A stretch of DNA of 64,000 nucleotides from Methylococcaceae bacterium (lineage in GTDB: Bacteria; Pseudomonadota; Gammaproteobacteria; Methylococcales; Methylomonadaceae), in NCBI GenBank assembly GCA_013140705.1, contig JABFSH010000014.1, positions 1 to 64,000 of the forward strand, in the 5' to 3' direction. Shown here in pieces: positions 48,285 to 58,789 of the stretch. The position numbers were made by a program, and so were the translations under genes. The stretch's first letter is position 1, and every line of letters starts with the position of its first letter. The notes under the pieces were generated by a model. It saw only the letters and a list, made by a program, of their open reading frames with translations, ran no database searches and was not told the DNA's origin.

Positions 48285-48983
48285 TTAAATAAATTCATAT
48301 TTTTGAAAATGATGTGTCGGACATTCACCAGTTCTTAAACTAATTATTGGCCAATTTAACTGTTCGGCGTAAGCCATTAATTTCTGATCCGGGTCGACTG
48401 CGACTGGATTGTCGACTAATTTCAGCAAGGGCAAATCATTGTGCGAATCGCTGTAAAACCAGCTTCCCTGCATGGTGTTGGCGGAATGCATCAACCATTC
48501 CTGAAGTAATTTCACTTTACCCTCCTGAAAACAGGGTATGCCATTAAACCGACCGGTAAATCGGCCATCAATGATTTCAGGGGTGGTGGCTAACAAATTG
48601 TCGATACCGTAAAGATTGACGATCGGCTCCGTAACAAACCGGTTGGTAGCCGTGATAACAATTAGTGTGTCACCTTGGTCTTTATGTTTACCAATAAGTT
48701 CTTGTGCGGGTTGCAGCAGTAATGGCGTAATAATTTCTTGAATAAATTGCGCCCGCCATTCGTAAAGTTGTTGAGGGTTGTGATCGGCAAGGGGACGCAG
48801 TGAAAAATTGAGAAACTCAACGATATTTAAAATACCTTGCTTGTAGTCATCATAAAATTTGGCATTTGCTTTTTCATAGTATGCTTTATCAACGATACCT
48901 CTATCGACAAGAAATTGTCCCCAAAGGAAATCGCTGTCATCAGCGATCAACGTATTATCTAAATCAAAAATAGCTAAACTCAC
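48285..48983 (-). CDS. HAD-superfamily IB phosphatase
   Basis: 232 aa from GTG 48983, which has AAGGA 6-10 bases upstream; the open frame continues to 49049 but adds an untypical stretch. SLAIFDLDNTLIADDSD holds the nucleophile and acid Asp pair; ITATNRFVTEPIV is motif II, and YSDSHNDLPLLKLVD motif III/IV. The group includes SerB-like and histidinol-phosphatase-like enzymes (TIGR01490), often next to rppH, as here divergently. Confidence 0.85.
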   Translation of the reverse strand: MSLAIFDLDNTLIADDSDFLWGQFLVDRGIVDKAYYEKANAKFYDDYKQGILNIVEFLNFSLRPLADHNPQQLYEWRAQFIQEIITPLLLQPAQELIGKHKDQGDTLIVITATNRFVTEPIVNLYGIDNLLATTPEIIDGRFTGRFNGIPCFQEGKVKLLQEWLMHSANTMQGSWFYSDSHNDLPLLKLVDNPVAVDPDQKLMAYAEQLNWPIISLRTGECPTHHFQKYEFI

Positions 48984-49136
48984 AAAAATCCTTAGGATGT
49001 AATTAAATAGTTTAAGCCCTATGGTATCGGAGCTTTTTTTGTGGAACAATGTGTTAATTAACTAAATCCCCCGACCTCTTTATAGTTTATCACACGTGTG
49101 CATAAGCAAGAGGAAAGGAAAAACACAGGTTTTAAC

Positions 49137-49709
49137 ATGATAGACTCTAAGGGATACCGACCCAATGTCGGCATTATCCTTTGCAATGATGAGGGTCGCG
49201 TGTTTTGGGCAAAACGAATGGGCATGAATGCCTGGCAGTTTCCGCAAGGCGGAATTAATGAAAATGAAGACCCTGAAACAGCGATGTATCGAGAATTGTG
49301 GGAAGAAACAGGGCTGCAACAGCAGCATGTTCAAATACTCGGGCGAACACGCTACTGGTTGAGGTATCGCTTACCCGAACGCTATGTCCGTAAAAATTCT
49401 TTGCCCTTATGCATAGGACAAAAACAAATTTGGTATATTTTGCGACTGCTCACACAGGACTCGAATGTACGTTTTGATCACTGCCCCAAACCGGAATTTG
49501 ATGGTTGGCGTTGGGTAGAATACTGGGAGCCATTGAAAGATGTTGTATATTTCAAGCGTAAGGTCTATCAAAAGGCCATGGATGAACTTGGAGCCATACT
49601 AACGATTGATTCGGTGCCGGTGAATGCGGAGGGCTATTTGGCAAAAGAAAAATATGCCCGAGCACTCGGCAAAATTACTAACACTGTAACTACTCATCAA
49701 AAGCAGTAG
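49137..49709 (+). CDS. rppH: RNA pyrophosphohydrolase
   Basis: RppH removes pyrophosphate from mRNA 5' ends and starts decay. 190 aa from ATG 49137, chosen over the upstream non-ATG start because [20 protein letters not shown] is the family N-terminus. The Nudix box runs from [12 protein letters not shown] to RELWEETGL (~38-60). [15 protein letters not shown] and [20 protein letters not shown] are RppH hallmarks; full length. Confidence 0.95.
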   Translation: MIDSKGYRPNVGIILCNDEGRVFWAKRMGMNAWQFPQGGINENEDPETAMYRELWEETGLQQQHVQILGRTRYWLRYRLPERYVRKNSLPLCIGQKQIWYILRLLTQDSNVRFDHCPKPEFDGWRWVEYWEPLKDVVYFKRKVYQKAMDELGAILTIDSVPVNAEGYLAKEKYARALGKITNTVTTHQKQ

Positions 49710-49813
49710 ATTAGCTAAAGGCGTAAAATCCAAAGATAAAGGGCTGTGCTTCGCCTTTGTTTACCCCCGTGTTACTTTTGATTAATTAGTTTATGCGTCT
49801 GTTACAAAGGCCT

Positions 49814-52420
49814 TTACTCATCCATTTCTTCTGTCATTTGAGCAGCCTTGTTCCATCTGTAATTCGGCGCCACACTGATTAATACTGTCAACAAAGCCGC
49901 AATATACGGAACCGCCTGTACCGATAATACGGATATCCATAATTTCCCGCTCAAGTTATCGAATTGTTCCAGTGAATAAATAAACCAAATAGCAATACCC
50001 AGTAATATCAATAACAGTAACTCCTGCCATATGATCAAAAGCCCAGAAAGCAAGGGACCTTGCTTTTCATATTTCGGCGTCCGCATAAAGGGTTTACCCG
50101 AAGTCAAAAGCCCTTGCCAGGTACCCTTGGCAACCGTGTGGGTTAGCGATAAACCGGATAAGGCTGCACCTAGTGATTGCCATACCGTACAGGGGACTCG
50201 TGCTTGATATAACCATAGCCCCCTTAGAATTTTAAAGCTGAAAAGACCGATCGTTGGGAGCAGAAACACGTTAACAGGCAGTTCGCTGTGTAAGGGATCT
50301 GCAATAAGTATTGCTGACAATATTAGGCTGGTTGTTGTAAACAATAAAGCCAACGCATCAGAAAACCAGGGTAACCAGCCGGCGATGAAGTAATACCGTT
50401 GCGCAGAGGTTAAAGGAGATTTTTTGGTCGGCAAAAAACTGCGCCAATGAGCTTTTATGATTTGCATGGCGCCATAAACCCAGCGGTAGCGCTGCGTCAT
50501 GTAACCTGACATGGTATCCGGCATTAAACCTCGACCAAACGATTCTTTGCAGTACACCGAATCATAACCGGCTTCATACAATCGAAGACCCAATTCACTA
50601 TCTTCACAGATGCACCATTCTGCCCACTTACCGACTTCAAGCAAGGCCGATTTACGAATCATCGTCATCGTACCGTGTTGGATAATGGCATTGTATTCAT
50701 TTCGTTGAACCATACCGATATTGAAAAAGCCGGCATATTCCCAGTAACAAAATGATTTGAATGTACTAACGTGCAAATCCCGATAATCTTGCGGTGACTG
50801 GACAAAACCGACATTTTCGTTATCGAAATAAGGCACCATACGTTTTAGCCAATCAGGTGACAAAATATAATCACTATCAATGACAGCGATAATCTCCGCG
50901 TCACTGGCGGTTTGTTCGAGAGCATGGTTGATAGCCCCGGCTTTAAAGCCAGGCCAGTTTTCCAGATGGAAAAAACGAAATCTTGAACCTAAGCGCTCAC
51001 AGTCATCACGAACCGGCTCCCAGACAGCAGGATCCTTGGTGTTGTTGTCCATGACCAGGACTTCCAAATTAGGATAATCCACTTTAGCCAAGGCTTCCAG
51101 CGTTTTACGAACCATCTTGGGTGGCTCGTTGTGTATAGGCAGGTGCAACGAAACTTTTGGGTATTTGAACTCAGCCGAAGGTGTAAGTGGTTCAAAACTT
51201 CGAATACTTTTTCGATGCCAAACAACTTCCGCAATTTCCAGACTTTCAATCAACAAAATAATGACTGCCAAAATCTGCATCAAGATTAACAACACCCAAA
51301 ATACAATGGTGAAATTAGTCTGGTATTGTTGAGCACCTATCGAAACGGACCAAAATATAACGGATGCTGCGAGGTTGGTGATTAATCCAATAAATAAGAT
51401 GCCTGGCAATTTTAAACTGCTACGCATAAACAAGAACAAACCCATCAATGCCAAGCTGAATACAGCGGCACCAGTTGCCCAATGTTTCCAGCTAGGCAAA
51501 ACCAGTACATCTCCATCCATGGGATATTTGGCTTGGCGATCGGCATTAAAGATACCCCAATAAGCTCCGGCTGAACCTTCAATGGACATTTTCCAGGGCT
51601 GGTCAAATGCTTCTACGACATAATAAGCGATGCGTTCATCTGCTGCACGGTTAAGGAATTCGCGTAAAAACTTCGCTTGATTTGAGCGTGAAGCAATTGC
51701 GTGTTTAAAAGGTTGTCCGTCAGAAGGCCAACCTACCTCGGTAATAATTATTGGCTTGTCGGGAAATGTACGCTTCATTTCATAATATCGTTCAAACACA
51801 TAATCCACGGCATCATCTGCGGATATTCCTTCCCAGAATGGCAGAATGTGAACTGCAATATAATCAACTTCGGCAGCAAGCGCAGGATGCGCGAGCCACA
51901 TGTCCCATGTTTCTGAGGTACTGACAGGACGCCAAGTTCGCTTTTTTACTTCGCGGATGTACTCGATCAGTTGTTCTTCGGTTAGGTCTTTTCGCAGCAT
52001 CACCTCATTACCGACCATCAGACGAACAATTTTTCGATTATTTTGGTTACTGACCTGAAGTAAGGTTTCTATTTCCTGGCGGTTTTTCTCAAGATCCTTA
52101 TCAAGCCATGCTCCCATGGTGACATTGAGATTGTGTGTGGCTGCAAGCTCAGGTACTTTATGCAATCCTTTCAGCATGCTGTAAGTGCGCACTGCATGCA
52201 CTTTATTTTCAAGTAGCGTTAAATCCTGGTCAATTTCAGCTTCAGTAGGATATAAATTATCCTTTTGGTTATGATTCTTGCGCATGGGGTTAAAAGTAAC
52301 GCCCATCGTAGTTTTGGTCCACGGTTTTAACTGCAAGGGGTTATTGACATAGCTCCAAATACTGAAATTAATGAAGGCTAACAAAGAAATTGCAATCAGA
52401 ATAGCTATCTTTCTTATCAT
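49814..52420 (-). CDS. Membrane glucan enzyme: GH17 glucanase/transferase fused to GT2 synthase
   Basis: 868 aa. An N-terminal membrane helix (residues 5-25) is followed by a GH17-type beta-1,3-glucanase domain (~40-310): VGNEVMLR supplies the acid/base Glu and IITEVGWPSDG the nucleophile Glu. Two helix clusters (~325-400) lead to a processive GT2 domain (~430-680) with VAVIDSDYILSPDW-like IAVIDSDYILSPDW, CEDSELGLRLYEAGYD and QRYRWVYG (the QxxRW motif). C-terminal helices complete the export channel. It probably makes and remodels a periplasmic or surface beta-glucan. The order GH17-then-GT2 is the reverse of NdvB of Bradyrhizobium. Convergent with rppH. Confidence 0.88.
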   Translation of the reverse strand: MIRKIAILIAISLLAFINFSIWSYVNNPLQLKPWTKTTMGVTFNPMRKNHNQKDNLYPTEAEIDQDLTLLENKVHAVRTYSMLKGLHKVPELAATHNLNVTMGAWLDKDLEKNRQEIETLLQVSNQNNRKIVRLMVGNEVMLRKDLTEEQLIEYIREVKKRTWRPVSTSETWDMWLAHPALAAEVDYIAVHILPFWEGISADDAVDYVFERYYEMKRTFPDKPIIITEVGWPSDGQPFKHAIASRSNQAKFLREFLNRAADERIAYYVVEAFDQPWKMSIEGSAGAYWGIFNADRQAKYPMDGDVLVLPSWKHWATGAAVFSLALMGLFLFMRSSLKLPGILFIGLITNLAASVIFWSVSIGAQQYQTNFTIVFWVLLILMQILAVIILLIESLEIAEVVWHRKSIRSFEPLTPSAEFKYPKVSLHLPIHNEPPKMVRKTLEALAKVDYPNLEVLVMDNNTKDPAVWEPVRDDCERLGSRFRFFHLENWPGFKAGAINHALEQTASDAEIIAVIDSDYILSPDWLKRMVPYFDNENVGFVQSPQDYRDLHVSTFKSFCYWEYAGFFNIGMVQRNEYNAIIQHGTMTMIRKSALLEVGKWAEWCICEDSELGLRLYEAGYDSVYCKESFGRGLMPDTMSGYMTQRYRWVYGAMQIIKAHWRSFLPTKKSPLTSAQRYYFIAGWLPWFSDALALLFTTTSLILSAILIADPLHSELPVNVFLLPTIGLFSFKILRGLWLYQARVPCTVWQSLGAALSGLSLTHTVAKGTWQGLLTSGKPFMRTPKYEKQGPLLSGLLIIWQELLLLILLGIAIWFIYSLEQFDNLSGKLWISVLSVQAVPYIAALLTVLISVAPNYRWNKAAQMTEEMDE

Positions 52421-52685
52421 TTGGGTACTCGAAAGTTTTTCATGTAACGAAATAATTATTTATTAATCGTAGAGTTAGGCTGATTTTTGATCAATCCGTG
52501 ATTTAACGGATAAATCGCTAATCGAAAATCATTAGTCTGGCTTGGCGCAATTACGCAGTCATTTCGAGCATAGATAAATAGTATCCTTTATGCATTATCA
52601 ACCTAAGAAAAAGTCGAAGCCACGTAAAATGACTAAAACACAAAGGAGTTACATTAAAAGTAGCAACTATTTATTTATTTGTTTG
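52421..52685. other. Gene-free stretch between lpdA and the GH17-GT2 gene
   Basis: No long frame on the minus strand. On the plus strand an ATG at 52590 opens a 57-codon frame with a basic start and a hydrophobic stretch, but it runs 78 bp antisense into lpdA and lacks a ribosome site, so I do not call it. The region should hold the promoter of the GH17-GT2 gene. Confidence 0.35.
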
Positions 52686-54110
52686 CTAGTTCTTATCCTT
52701 TTTAATGTAGAGGTCCGTTATCGTGCCGGTAATCATTTCAGCAGCGAAGGCAAAAGTTTCTGACAATGTCGGATGGGCGTGAATTGATAAGCTGATATCT
52801 TCCATATCAGAGCCCATTTCCAGGGCCAGAACCGCTTCAGCAATCAACTCGCCGGCATTCGGCCCGACCATACCGGCACCGAGAATTTGCCCCGTTTCTT
52901 TATCGGAAAGAATTTTGGTAATCCCTTCCTTTCGACCCATACTCAACGAACGACCACTGGCAGCCCAAGGAAACACGCCTTTTTCGTAATCGATACCCTC
53001 TTGCTTAGCCTGATTTTCAGTCAGTCCCATCCAGGCGATTTCCGGATCGGTGTATGCGACTGAAGGAATGGTTAACGCATCGAACCCTGCTTTCATGCCA
53101 GAGGCAACTTCAGCCGCCACTTTTCCTTCATGCACGGCCTTGTGAGCCAGCATCGGATTACCAACAATATCGCCAATGGCAAATATATTGGATACGTTGG
53201 TCCGCTGTTGCTTGTCGACTTGAATAAATCCTTGCTCATTCACTTGAATGCCGGCCTGCTCTGCACCGATCAACTTTCCATTCGGCCTACGACCAACGGC
53301 CACTAACACAGCGTCAAATAACTCAAACGTCGGCGCGTCCTTGCCATCAAAAGACACTTTCAAACCGTCGGGTTGAGACTCGATTCCTGTAACGCGTGTT
53401 TCCAGCCAAATATTGCTGTATTGTTTTTTGATGCGCCGAAACAGAGGGGTAATCAGATCTTTATCGCAACCCGGGATAATTTGATCCATCAATTCGACAA
53501 CACTGATTTCAGAACCGAACGCATGATAAACTGTAGCCATCTCAAGTCCAATAATACCACCGCCGACAACCAGCAATTTTTTCGGAATGGTTTTTAATGC
53601 CAAAGCACCGGTAGAGTCCATAAGCCTTGGATCATCGTAAGGAAAACCGGGGATTTTCGTCGGATGTGAACCGGCAGCGATAATTGCCTGATTAAAACGA
53701 ACAGTCACAGCCCCATTGTCCGTGTTGACAACAAGCGTGTCCGGCCCAGTGAATTCGCCTGATCCCTGTATAAATTTGACTTTGCGCTGTTTGACCAATC
53801 CAGCAAGTCCATCATTCAAAGCTTTTGTAACACTTTCTTTCCAGGCTCTTATCTTATCGATATCCAGCGTGGGCTTGTTAAAGCTAACCCCATGCTGCTG
53901 GATTTCTTCGGCTTCATGAATGATATGAGCCGTATGAAGCAAGGCTTTGGACGGTATACAGCCGACATTGAGGCAAACACCACCAAGTACAGGATAGCGT
54001 TCTATTAATACCACTTGTTTGCCGAGATCAGCTGCGCGAAAGGCAGCGCTATATCCGCCAGGACCACCACCCAACACCAAAATTTCTGCGTGTAAAACCT
54101 CTTCACTCAT
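52686..54110 (-). CDS. lpdA: Dihydrolipoyl dehydrogenase (E3)
   Basis: 474 aa FAD enzyme that reoxidises lipoamide of the pyruvate (and oxoglutarate) dehydrogenase complexes. FAD motif VLGGGPGGYSAAFRAADLG, redox cysteines GGVCLNVGCIPSKALL (residues ~42-57), NAD motif VVGGGIIGLEMATVYHAFG, and the catalytic His in SIHAHPTLSE near the C-terminus. No N-terminal lipoyl domain. It follows aceF by 17 bp in the aceE-aceF-lpdA operon. Confidence 0.97.
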   Translation of the reverse strand: MSEEVLHAEILVLGGGPGGYSAAFRAADLGKQVVLIERYPVLGGVCLNVGCIPSKALLHTAHIIHEAEEIQQHGVSFNKPTLDIDKIRAWKESVTKALNDGLAGLVKQRKVKFIQGSGEFTGPDTLVVNTDNGAVTVRFNQAIIAAGSHPTKIPGFPYDDPRLMDSTGALALKTIPKKLLVVGGGIIGLEMATVYHAFGSEISVVELMDQIIPGCDKDLITPLFRRIKKQYSNIWLETRVTGIESQPDGLKVSFDGKDAPTFELFDAVLVAVGRRPNGKLIGAEQAGIQVNEQGFIQVDKQQRTNVSNIFAIGDIVGNPMLAHKAVHEGKVAAEVASGMKAGFDALTIPSVAYTDPEIAWMGLTENQAKQEGIDYEKGVFPWAASGRSLSMGRKEGITKILSDKETGQILGAGMVGPNAGELIAEAVLALEMGSDMEDISLSIHAHPTLSETFAFAAEMITGTITDLYIKKDKN

Positions 54111-54127
54111 TGTATGAATTTCCTTGA

Positions 54128-55429
54128 TTAAAGTAACAAACGGCGAATATCAGCCAAATATTGCTTAACAACCGCCATAAATCGCGCGCCTTCAGCACCG
54201 TCTATGACGCGGTGGTCATACGTTAAATCCAGGGGCAACATCAGGCGAGGCACAAACTCTTTGCCATTCCAGACCGGCTGCATTTTAGCGCGAGTAATAC
54301 CCAGTATGGCAACTTCCGGAGCGTTAACAATCGGAGTAAATGCGGTGCCGCCAATCCCACCCAGGCTTGAAATGGTAATACATCCACCTTGCATATCGGT
54401 AGGTAACAATTTGCCTTTTCTGGCTTTGTCGCTAAGCTCAGCCAATTCGGCGGCCAGTTCGTTTATGTTTTTTGTATTTACGTTGCGTAAAACGGGAACC
54501 ACTAAACCATTGGGCGTATCTACGGCAATACCGATGTTAAAATACTGTTTATAGATTAACTGTTCGCCATCACTCGCCAACGATGCATTGAAGCTCGGAA
54601 ATTGCTGCATGGCGGCAACCAAAGCCTTGATAATGAACATCAGCGCCGTAATTTTTATCTCTCCGGTGCCTTTTTCTAAATTGAGCGCATTACGAAATGC
54701 TTCTAGTTCGGTGATATCCGCTTCTTCATGGTAGGTTACCATGGGCAGATTTAGCCAGACACGGCTGAGATTTTGCCCCGTAAGACGTTTAATTTTGCTC
54801 AGTTTAACAGTTTCAATGGCACCAAACTGCGAAAAATCAACGGAAGGTATAACAGGAATACCAACATTGCCACTGGCAAAAGAACTCTCTGAGATGACTT
54901 TTTTAACAAAATTTTTGACGTCTTCTTTCAGAATTCGGCCTTTTCTGCCACTGCCGGTAGCAATTTTTCCAATGTTGACACCCAACTCCCGGGCAAAGAG
55001 TCTTACCGACGGCGACGCATGGGCTTTTACGGTGGAACTGATAACCTGGGACAACTCCATTTTCGGTGCGATTACCGGAGCAACAGGTTCGAGTTCTAAC
55101 GATGTTTCAGGTGCAGGTGTCGGTATTTCCAGCGCTGCATTGAGGGCTTGAATTGGTTCTTCAGCCTTTTCCGGACTGCTTTGTGCCACAGTTGACTGAA
55201 CGGTGGCAATAAGAGAACCTTCAGATACCTTGTCGCCTGGCTTTATAAATACTTTCTCGATTATACCAGTTGCGCTGGACGGGAGATCCATGCTGGCTTT
55301 GTCAGTCTCCAGTGTAGCCACTGTCTGTTCCAGTGCGACCATGTCACCTGGCTTTATGAGAACTTCTACAACATCGATCTCCGCAACGTTGCCGACATCA
55401 GGAACTTTAATTTCAATTAACGTTGTCAT
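54128..55429 (-). CDS. aceF: Dihydrolipoamide acetyltransferase (E2)
   Basis: 433 aa. One lipoyl domain (~1-78; the lipoyl Lys in ETDKASMDLPS), an Ala/Pro/Glu-rich linker, the peripheral-subunit-binding domain (SPSVRLFARELGVNI, ~141-155) and the acyltransferase core ending in DHRVIDGAEGARFM with catalytic His and Asp. E. coli AceF has three lipoyl domains, so this is a compact version. It forms the core of the complex. Confidence 0.96.
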   Translation of the reverse strand: MTTLIEIKVPDVGNVAEIDVVEVLIKPGDMVALEQTVATLETDKASMDLPSSATGIIEKVFIKPGDKVSEGSLIATVQSTVAQSSPEKAEEPIQALNAALEIPTPAPETSLELEPVAPVIAPKMELSQVISSTVKAHASPSVRLFARELGVNIGKIATGSGRKGRILKEDVKNFVKKVISESSFASGNVGIPVIPSVDFSQFGAIETVKLSKIKRLTGQNLSRVWLNLPMVTYHEEADITELEAFRNALNLEKGTGEIKITALMFIIKALVAAMQQFPSFNASLASDGEQLIYKQYFNIGIAVDTPNGLVVPVLRNVNTKNINELAAELAELSDKARKGKLLPTDMQGGCITISSLGGIGGTAFTPIVNAPEVAILGITRAKMQPVWNGKEFVPRLMLPLDLTYDHRVIDGAEGARFMAVVKQYLADIRRLLL

Positions 55430-55445
55430 TCGTGTCCTATCGTTG

Positions 55446-58124
55446 TTATTTTAACCAAGGCGCTTTAGCATCGGCATTAATTCCGTATTTAGCTATGGCC
55501 ACATCAACTTTGGCAAGATCAAATTGCCCCATATCAGCCAAGCTTTTAAGTGCTGCAATAGTTACATGATAGCGATCCACTTCAAAAAACCGGCGCAAAT
55601 TTTCGCGAGTATCAGATCGTCCAAAACCATCAGTTCCCAGCACCGTATAAGGGACCGAGAGATAGGGGCGAATTTGTTCGGCAAAAGCGCGTGTATAGTC
55701 ACTGGCGGCCACGACTGGGCCTGTTGCATTGCCAAGACATACGGCGACATGGGGTTGCTTGGGCTTTTCAGAGGGGTGCAGACGATTCCAGCGTTCACAG
55801 TCCTGCCCATCCCGAGCGAGCTCGGTAAAACTTGGACAACTCCACAAATCCGATTCTACACCCCAGTCCGTACGTAGTAATTCTGCGGCAAATTCGACTT
55901 CGCGAAAGATAACACCGGACCCGATTAATTGAACCCTGGGGCCTTTCTTTTTTGAGCCCTGCTTAAAACTATACATGCCTTTCAGAATGTCCAGTTCAAT
56001 TCCTTTTGGCATGGCCGGATGGCTATAGTTTTCATTCATGACGGTGATGTAATAAAACACATCTTCCTGTTCAACATACATTCGCCGTAAGCCATCTTGA
56101 ATGATGACCGCCAGTTCATAGGCATAGGTTGGATCATAGGATACACAATTAGGCACGGTTGCCGACATCAGATGACTATGGCCGTCTTCGTGTTGAAGTC
56201 CTTCGCCGTTCAGTGTCGTTCTGCCTGCTGTTCCCCCCATTAAAAAGCCGCGCGTACGTTGATCGGCTGCCGCCCATATCAAATCGCCAACGCGCTGGAA
56301 ACCAAACATGGAATAATAGATAAAGAACGGAATCATCGGCACATTGTGTGTTGAGTATGATGTACCTGCTGCAATCCAGTCGCACAGGCCACCGGCTTCA
56401 TTAATACCTTCCTGCAAAACCTGACCGTGCTTGTCTTCCTTGTAGAACATCAATTGATCGGCATCTTGCGGAGTGTAAAGCTGCCCAACCTGAGACCAGA
56501 TACCCAGTTGTCTGAACATGCCTTCCATGCCGAATGTTCTTGATTCGTCTGGCACTATGGGAACGATACGTTTACCAATGTTTTTGTCTTTGACCAATAT
56601 GTTCAACAAACGGACAAAAGCCATCGTCGTTGAAATTTCCCTGCCCTCACCGCTTGCTTCGAGTAATGCCTTAAAATCATTTAATACGGGAACATCCAGT
56701 GTGTACGACTTGGTTCTTCTGGCCGGTAAATGGCCTCCCAATTCCGTGCGGCGTTGTCGCATGTAGGCGAGTTCTTTCGAGCCTTCTTCGAAAGTAAGAT
56801 ACGTCAAATCGTGAAGTTGGTGATCCGTAATGGGGAGGTCATAATTATCCCGGAAGCGTCTAAGCGACTCATCACTCATCTTTTTCTGTTGATGCGTAAT
56901 ATTTTGAGCCTGTCCCGACTCTCCCATGCCATAGCCTTTAATCGTTTTTGCCAGAATGACCGTCGGTTGACCTTTGTGATTAACAGCCGCATGAAACGCA
57001 GCGAATACTTTCGCAGGATCGTGGCCACCGCGATTAAGCTCCCAAATATCACGGTCAGACCAATCGGCAACCATGGCCTTCAATTCGGGCGTATTAAAGA
57101 AATGCTCACGCACATAGGCTCCATCTTTTGCCTTGAAGGTTTGATAATCGCCATCAACACAGGCCATCATGCGTGCAGCCAGCAAACCGTCGGTATCTCT
57201 GGCCAGCAAGGCATCCCAGCGCTGCCCCCAAACCAGCTTGATAACGTTCCAGCCTGCACCGCGGAACTCGCTTTCCAACTCTTGAATGATCTTGCCGTTA
57301 CCGCGCACTGGACCATCGAGTCGTTGTAAATTGCAGTTGACAACAAAAATAAGATTATCCAGCTTTTCGCGTCCTGCCAAGCCAATCGCGCCCAGGGATT
57401 CGGGTTCATCCGTTTCACCATCACCCAGAAAACTCCAGACCTTGCGTCCCGAAGTATCAGTAAAGCCTCTATCCTGCAAATAGCGCATAAACTTTGCCTG
57501 ATAAATCGCCATGATGGGTCCTAGACCCATAGAGACTGTTGGAAATTGCCAGAATTCCGACATCAGCCAGGGGTGAGGATAAGACGACAAACCATTGCCA
57601 TTCACTTCCTGGCGGAAATTATTCATTTGCTCTTCCGTCAAACGTCCTATTAAAAAGGCGCGAGCATAATCGCCGGGTGTCAAATGGCCCTGCGTGTAAA
57701 TCAGATCGCCGTCATGTTGTTCGGAAGGAGCATGCCAAAAATGGTTGTAACCCACATCATATAAAGTCGCGGCAGAAGCAAAGCTGGCAATATGTCCGCC
57801 TACATTAGTGTGTTTATTAGCTCTGAGCACCATCATCATGGCATTCCATCGCACATAAGAACGGATTTTTTGTTCAATACCGGGATCACCGGGGAACTGT
57901 GCCTGTTGTGCAACTGGGATTGTATTGAGATAAGCCGTATTTGCGCTGAATGGGATATCAAATCCAGAATGACGAGTGACAGCCACTAACTGTTCAATCA
58001 AAAAATGTGCACGTTCACTACCATCTTGTTCCAATACTGCCTGCAGAGCTTCAATCCATTCCCTGGTTTCTGCCGGATCGATATCGTCCTTTCCGGTGAT
58101 TTCTGCAATTAAACTGTTATTCAT
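55446..58124 (-). CDS. aceE: Pyruvate dehydrogenase E1, homodimeric
   Basis: 892 aa thiamine-diphosphate enzyme that decarboxylates pyruvate and acetylates lipoyl-E2. The gammaproteobacterial single-chain form: HISFASAATLYDVGYNHF-like GHIASFASAATLYDVGYN, ThDP motif FLGDGETDEPES (~230) with the VVNCNLQRLDGPVRGNGK end, and the C-terminal FGRSDTRENLRRFFEVD. First gene of aceE-aceF-lpdA; 206 bp separate it from the divergent small frame upstream. Confidence 0.97.
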   Translation of the reverse strand: MNNSLIAEITGKDDIDPAETREWIEALQAVLEQDGSERAHFLIEQLVAVTRHSGFDIPFSANTAYLNTIPVAQQAQFPGDPGIEQKIRSYVRWNAMMMVLRANKHTNVGGHIASFASAATLYDVGYNHFWHAPSEQHDGDLIYTQGHLTPGDYARAFLIGRLTEEQMNNFRQEVNGNGLSSYPHPWLMSEFWQFPTVSMGLGPIMAIYQAKFMRYLQDRGFTDTSGRKVWSFLGDGETDEPESLGAIGLAGREKLDNLIFVVNCNLQRLDGPVRGNGKIIQELESEFRGAGWNVIKLVWGQRWDALLARDTDGLLAARMMACVDGDYQTFKAKDGAYVREHFFNTPELKAMVADWSDRDIWELNRGGHDPAKVFAAFHAAVNHKGQPTVILAKTIKGYGMGESGQAQNITHQQKKMSDESLRRFRDNYDLPITDHQLHDLTYLTFEEGSKELAYMRQRRTELGGHLPARRTKSYTLDVPVLNDFKALLEASGEGREISTTMAFVRLLNILVKDKNIGKRIVPIVPDESRTFGMEGMFRQLGIWSQVGQLYTPQDADQLMFYKEDKHGQVLQEGINEAGGLCDWIAAGTSYSTHNVPMIPFFIYYSMFGFQRVGDLIWAAADQRTRGFLMGGTAGRTTLNGEGLQHEDGHSHLMSATVPNCVSYDPTYAYELAVIIQDGLRRMYVEQEDVFYYITVMNENYSHPAMPKGIELDILKGMYSFKQGSKKKGPRVQLIGSGVIFREVEFAAELLRTDWGVESDLWSCPSFTELARDGQDCERWNRLHPSEKPKQPHVAVCLGNATGPVVAASDYTRAFAEQIRPYLSVPYTVLGTDGFGRSDTRENLRRFFEVDRYHVTIAALKSLADMGQFDLAKVDVAIAKYGINADAKAPWLK

Positions 58125-58351
58125 GTTTTATTCCTGTGGCGGAGGTTGTTCATGGCTTTAAATGAGTAGTGCTTTAAAGCGTATTTCAGCATCTAGATGA
58201 TTTGTTTTGAATGTAAGTTGAGAAGACTTCTATTTCCAAGAAATGTTAAAGACATTAGGCCTCTTCCCATTTCAAAATCAGTATTGAGCAGCAGCTTAAG
58301 TAAAGCGGCATAGTATATACAATTGAACTCTTGCAATCATCAGTTTTAATC

Positions 58352-58645
58352 ATGGAAGACCACCGCCGTCTTTGGCAGGTCAACCCGAACAAAACTAAAT
58401 TAATTCTTTTTTTATTCGGTTACTCAAAAAATACCGGATTCGGGTTTTTTAAAATTACTGGCGGTTTACCAAAACCAGGAAGGGACAACTATCTCGTATC
58501 CTTTAATACTGAGATAAGCCCCATTCGTTATGCTATGGGGGTCTCAGAATACCTTCCGACGATACATTATCCTAAATTAATCAATAACGATATTTATTAT
58601 CATTTGGGAAGGCGAATAAACAATTTGATCTTCAGTACGGAATAA
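58352..58645 (+). CDS. Possible small protein, unrecognised
   Basis: 97 aa from ATG 58352. The sequence (KLILFLFGYSKNTGFGFFKI, YAMGVSEYLPTIHYPKL) has no signal peptide and no family I know; there is no good ribosome site. It could be a chance frame. The following 144 bp to the HDOD gene are very A/T-rich and hold its promoter region. Confidence 0.3.
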   Translation: MEDHRRLWQVNPNKTKLILFLFGYSKNTGFGFFKITGGLPKPGRDNYLVSFNTEISPIRYAMGVSEYLPTIHYPKLINNDIYYHLGRRINNLIFSTE

Positions 58646-58789
58646 ATGCTTAATATGATTCTAATAATTTGAAAAATAAAACAATTATTAGTTATTAAGA
58701 ATAATGAATCCAAGATTATTTGTATTTAGAAAATTATGAAAATATGAATTCATACAGAGCAAGCCAATTTAACACTTATTTTTTCGAAT

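Noticed and set aside
49725-49790. Terminator between rppH and the GH17-GT2 gene
   Set aside because: AAAGGCG and CGCCTTT are complementary but 28 bases apart with poor inner pairing and no T-run in register.
52590-52763. 57-codon plus-strand frame with basic start and hydrophobic stretch
   Set aside because: It overlaps the lpdA 3' end antisense by 78 bp, has no ribosome site and no recognisable family.
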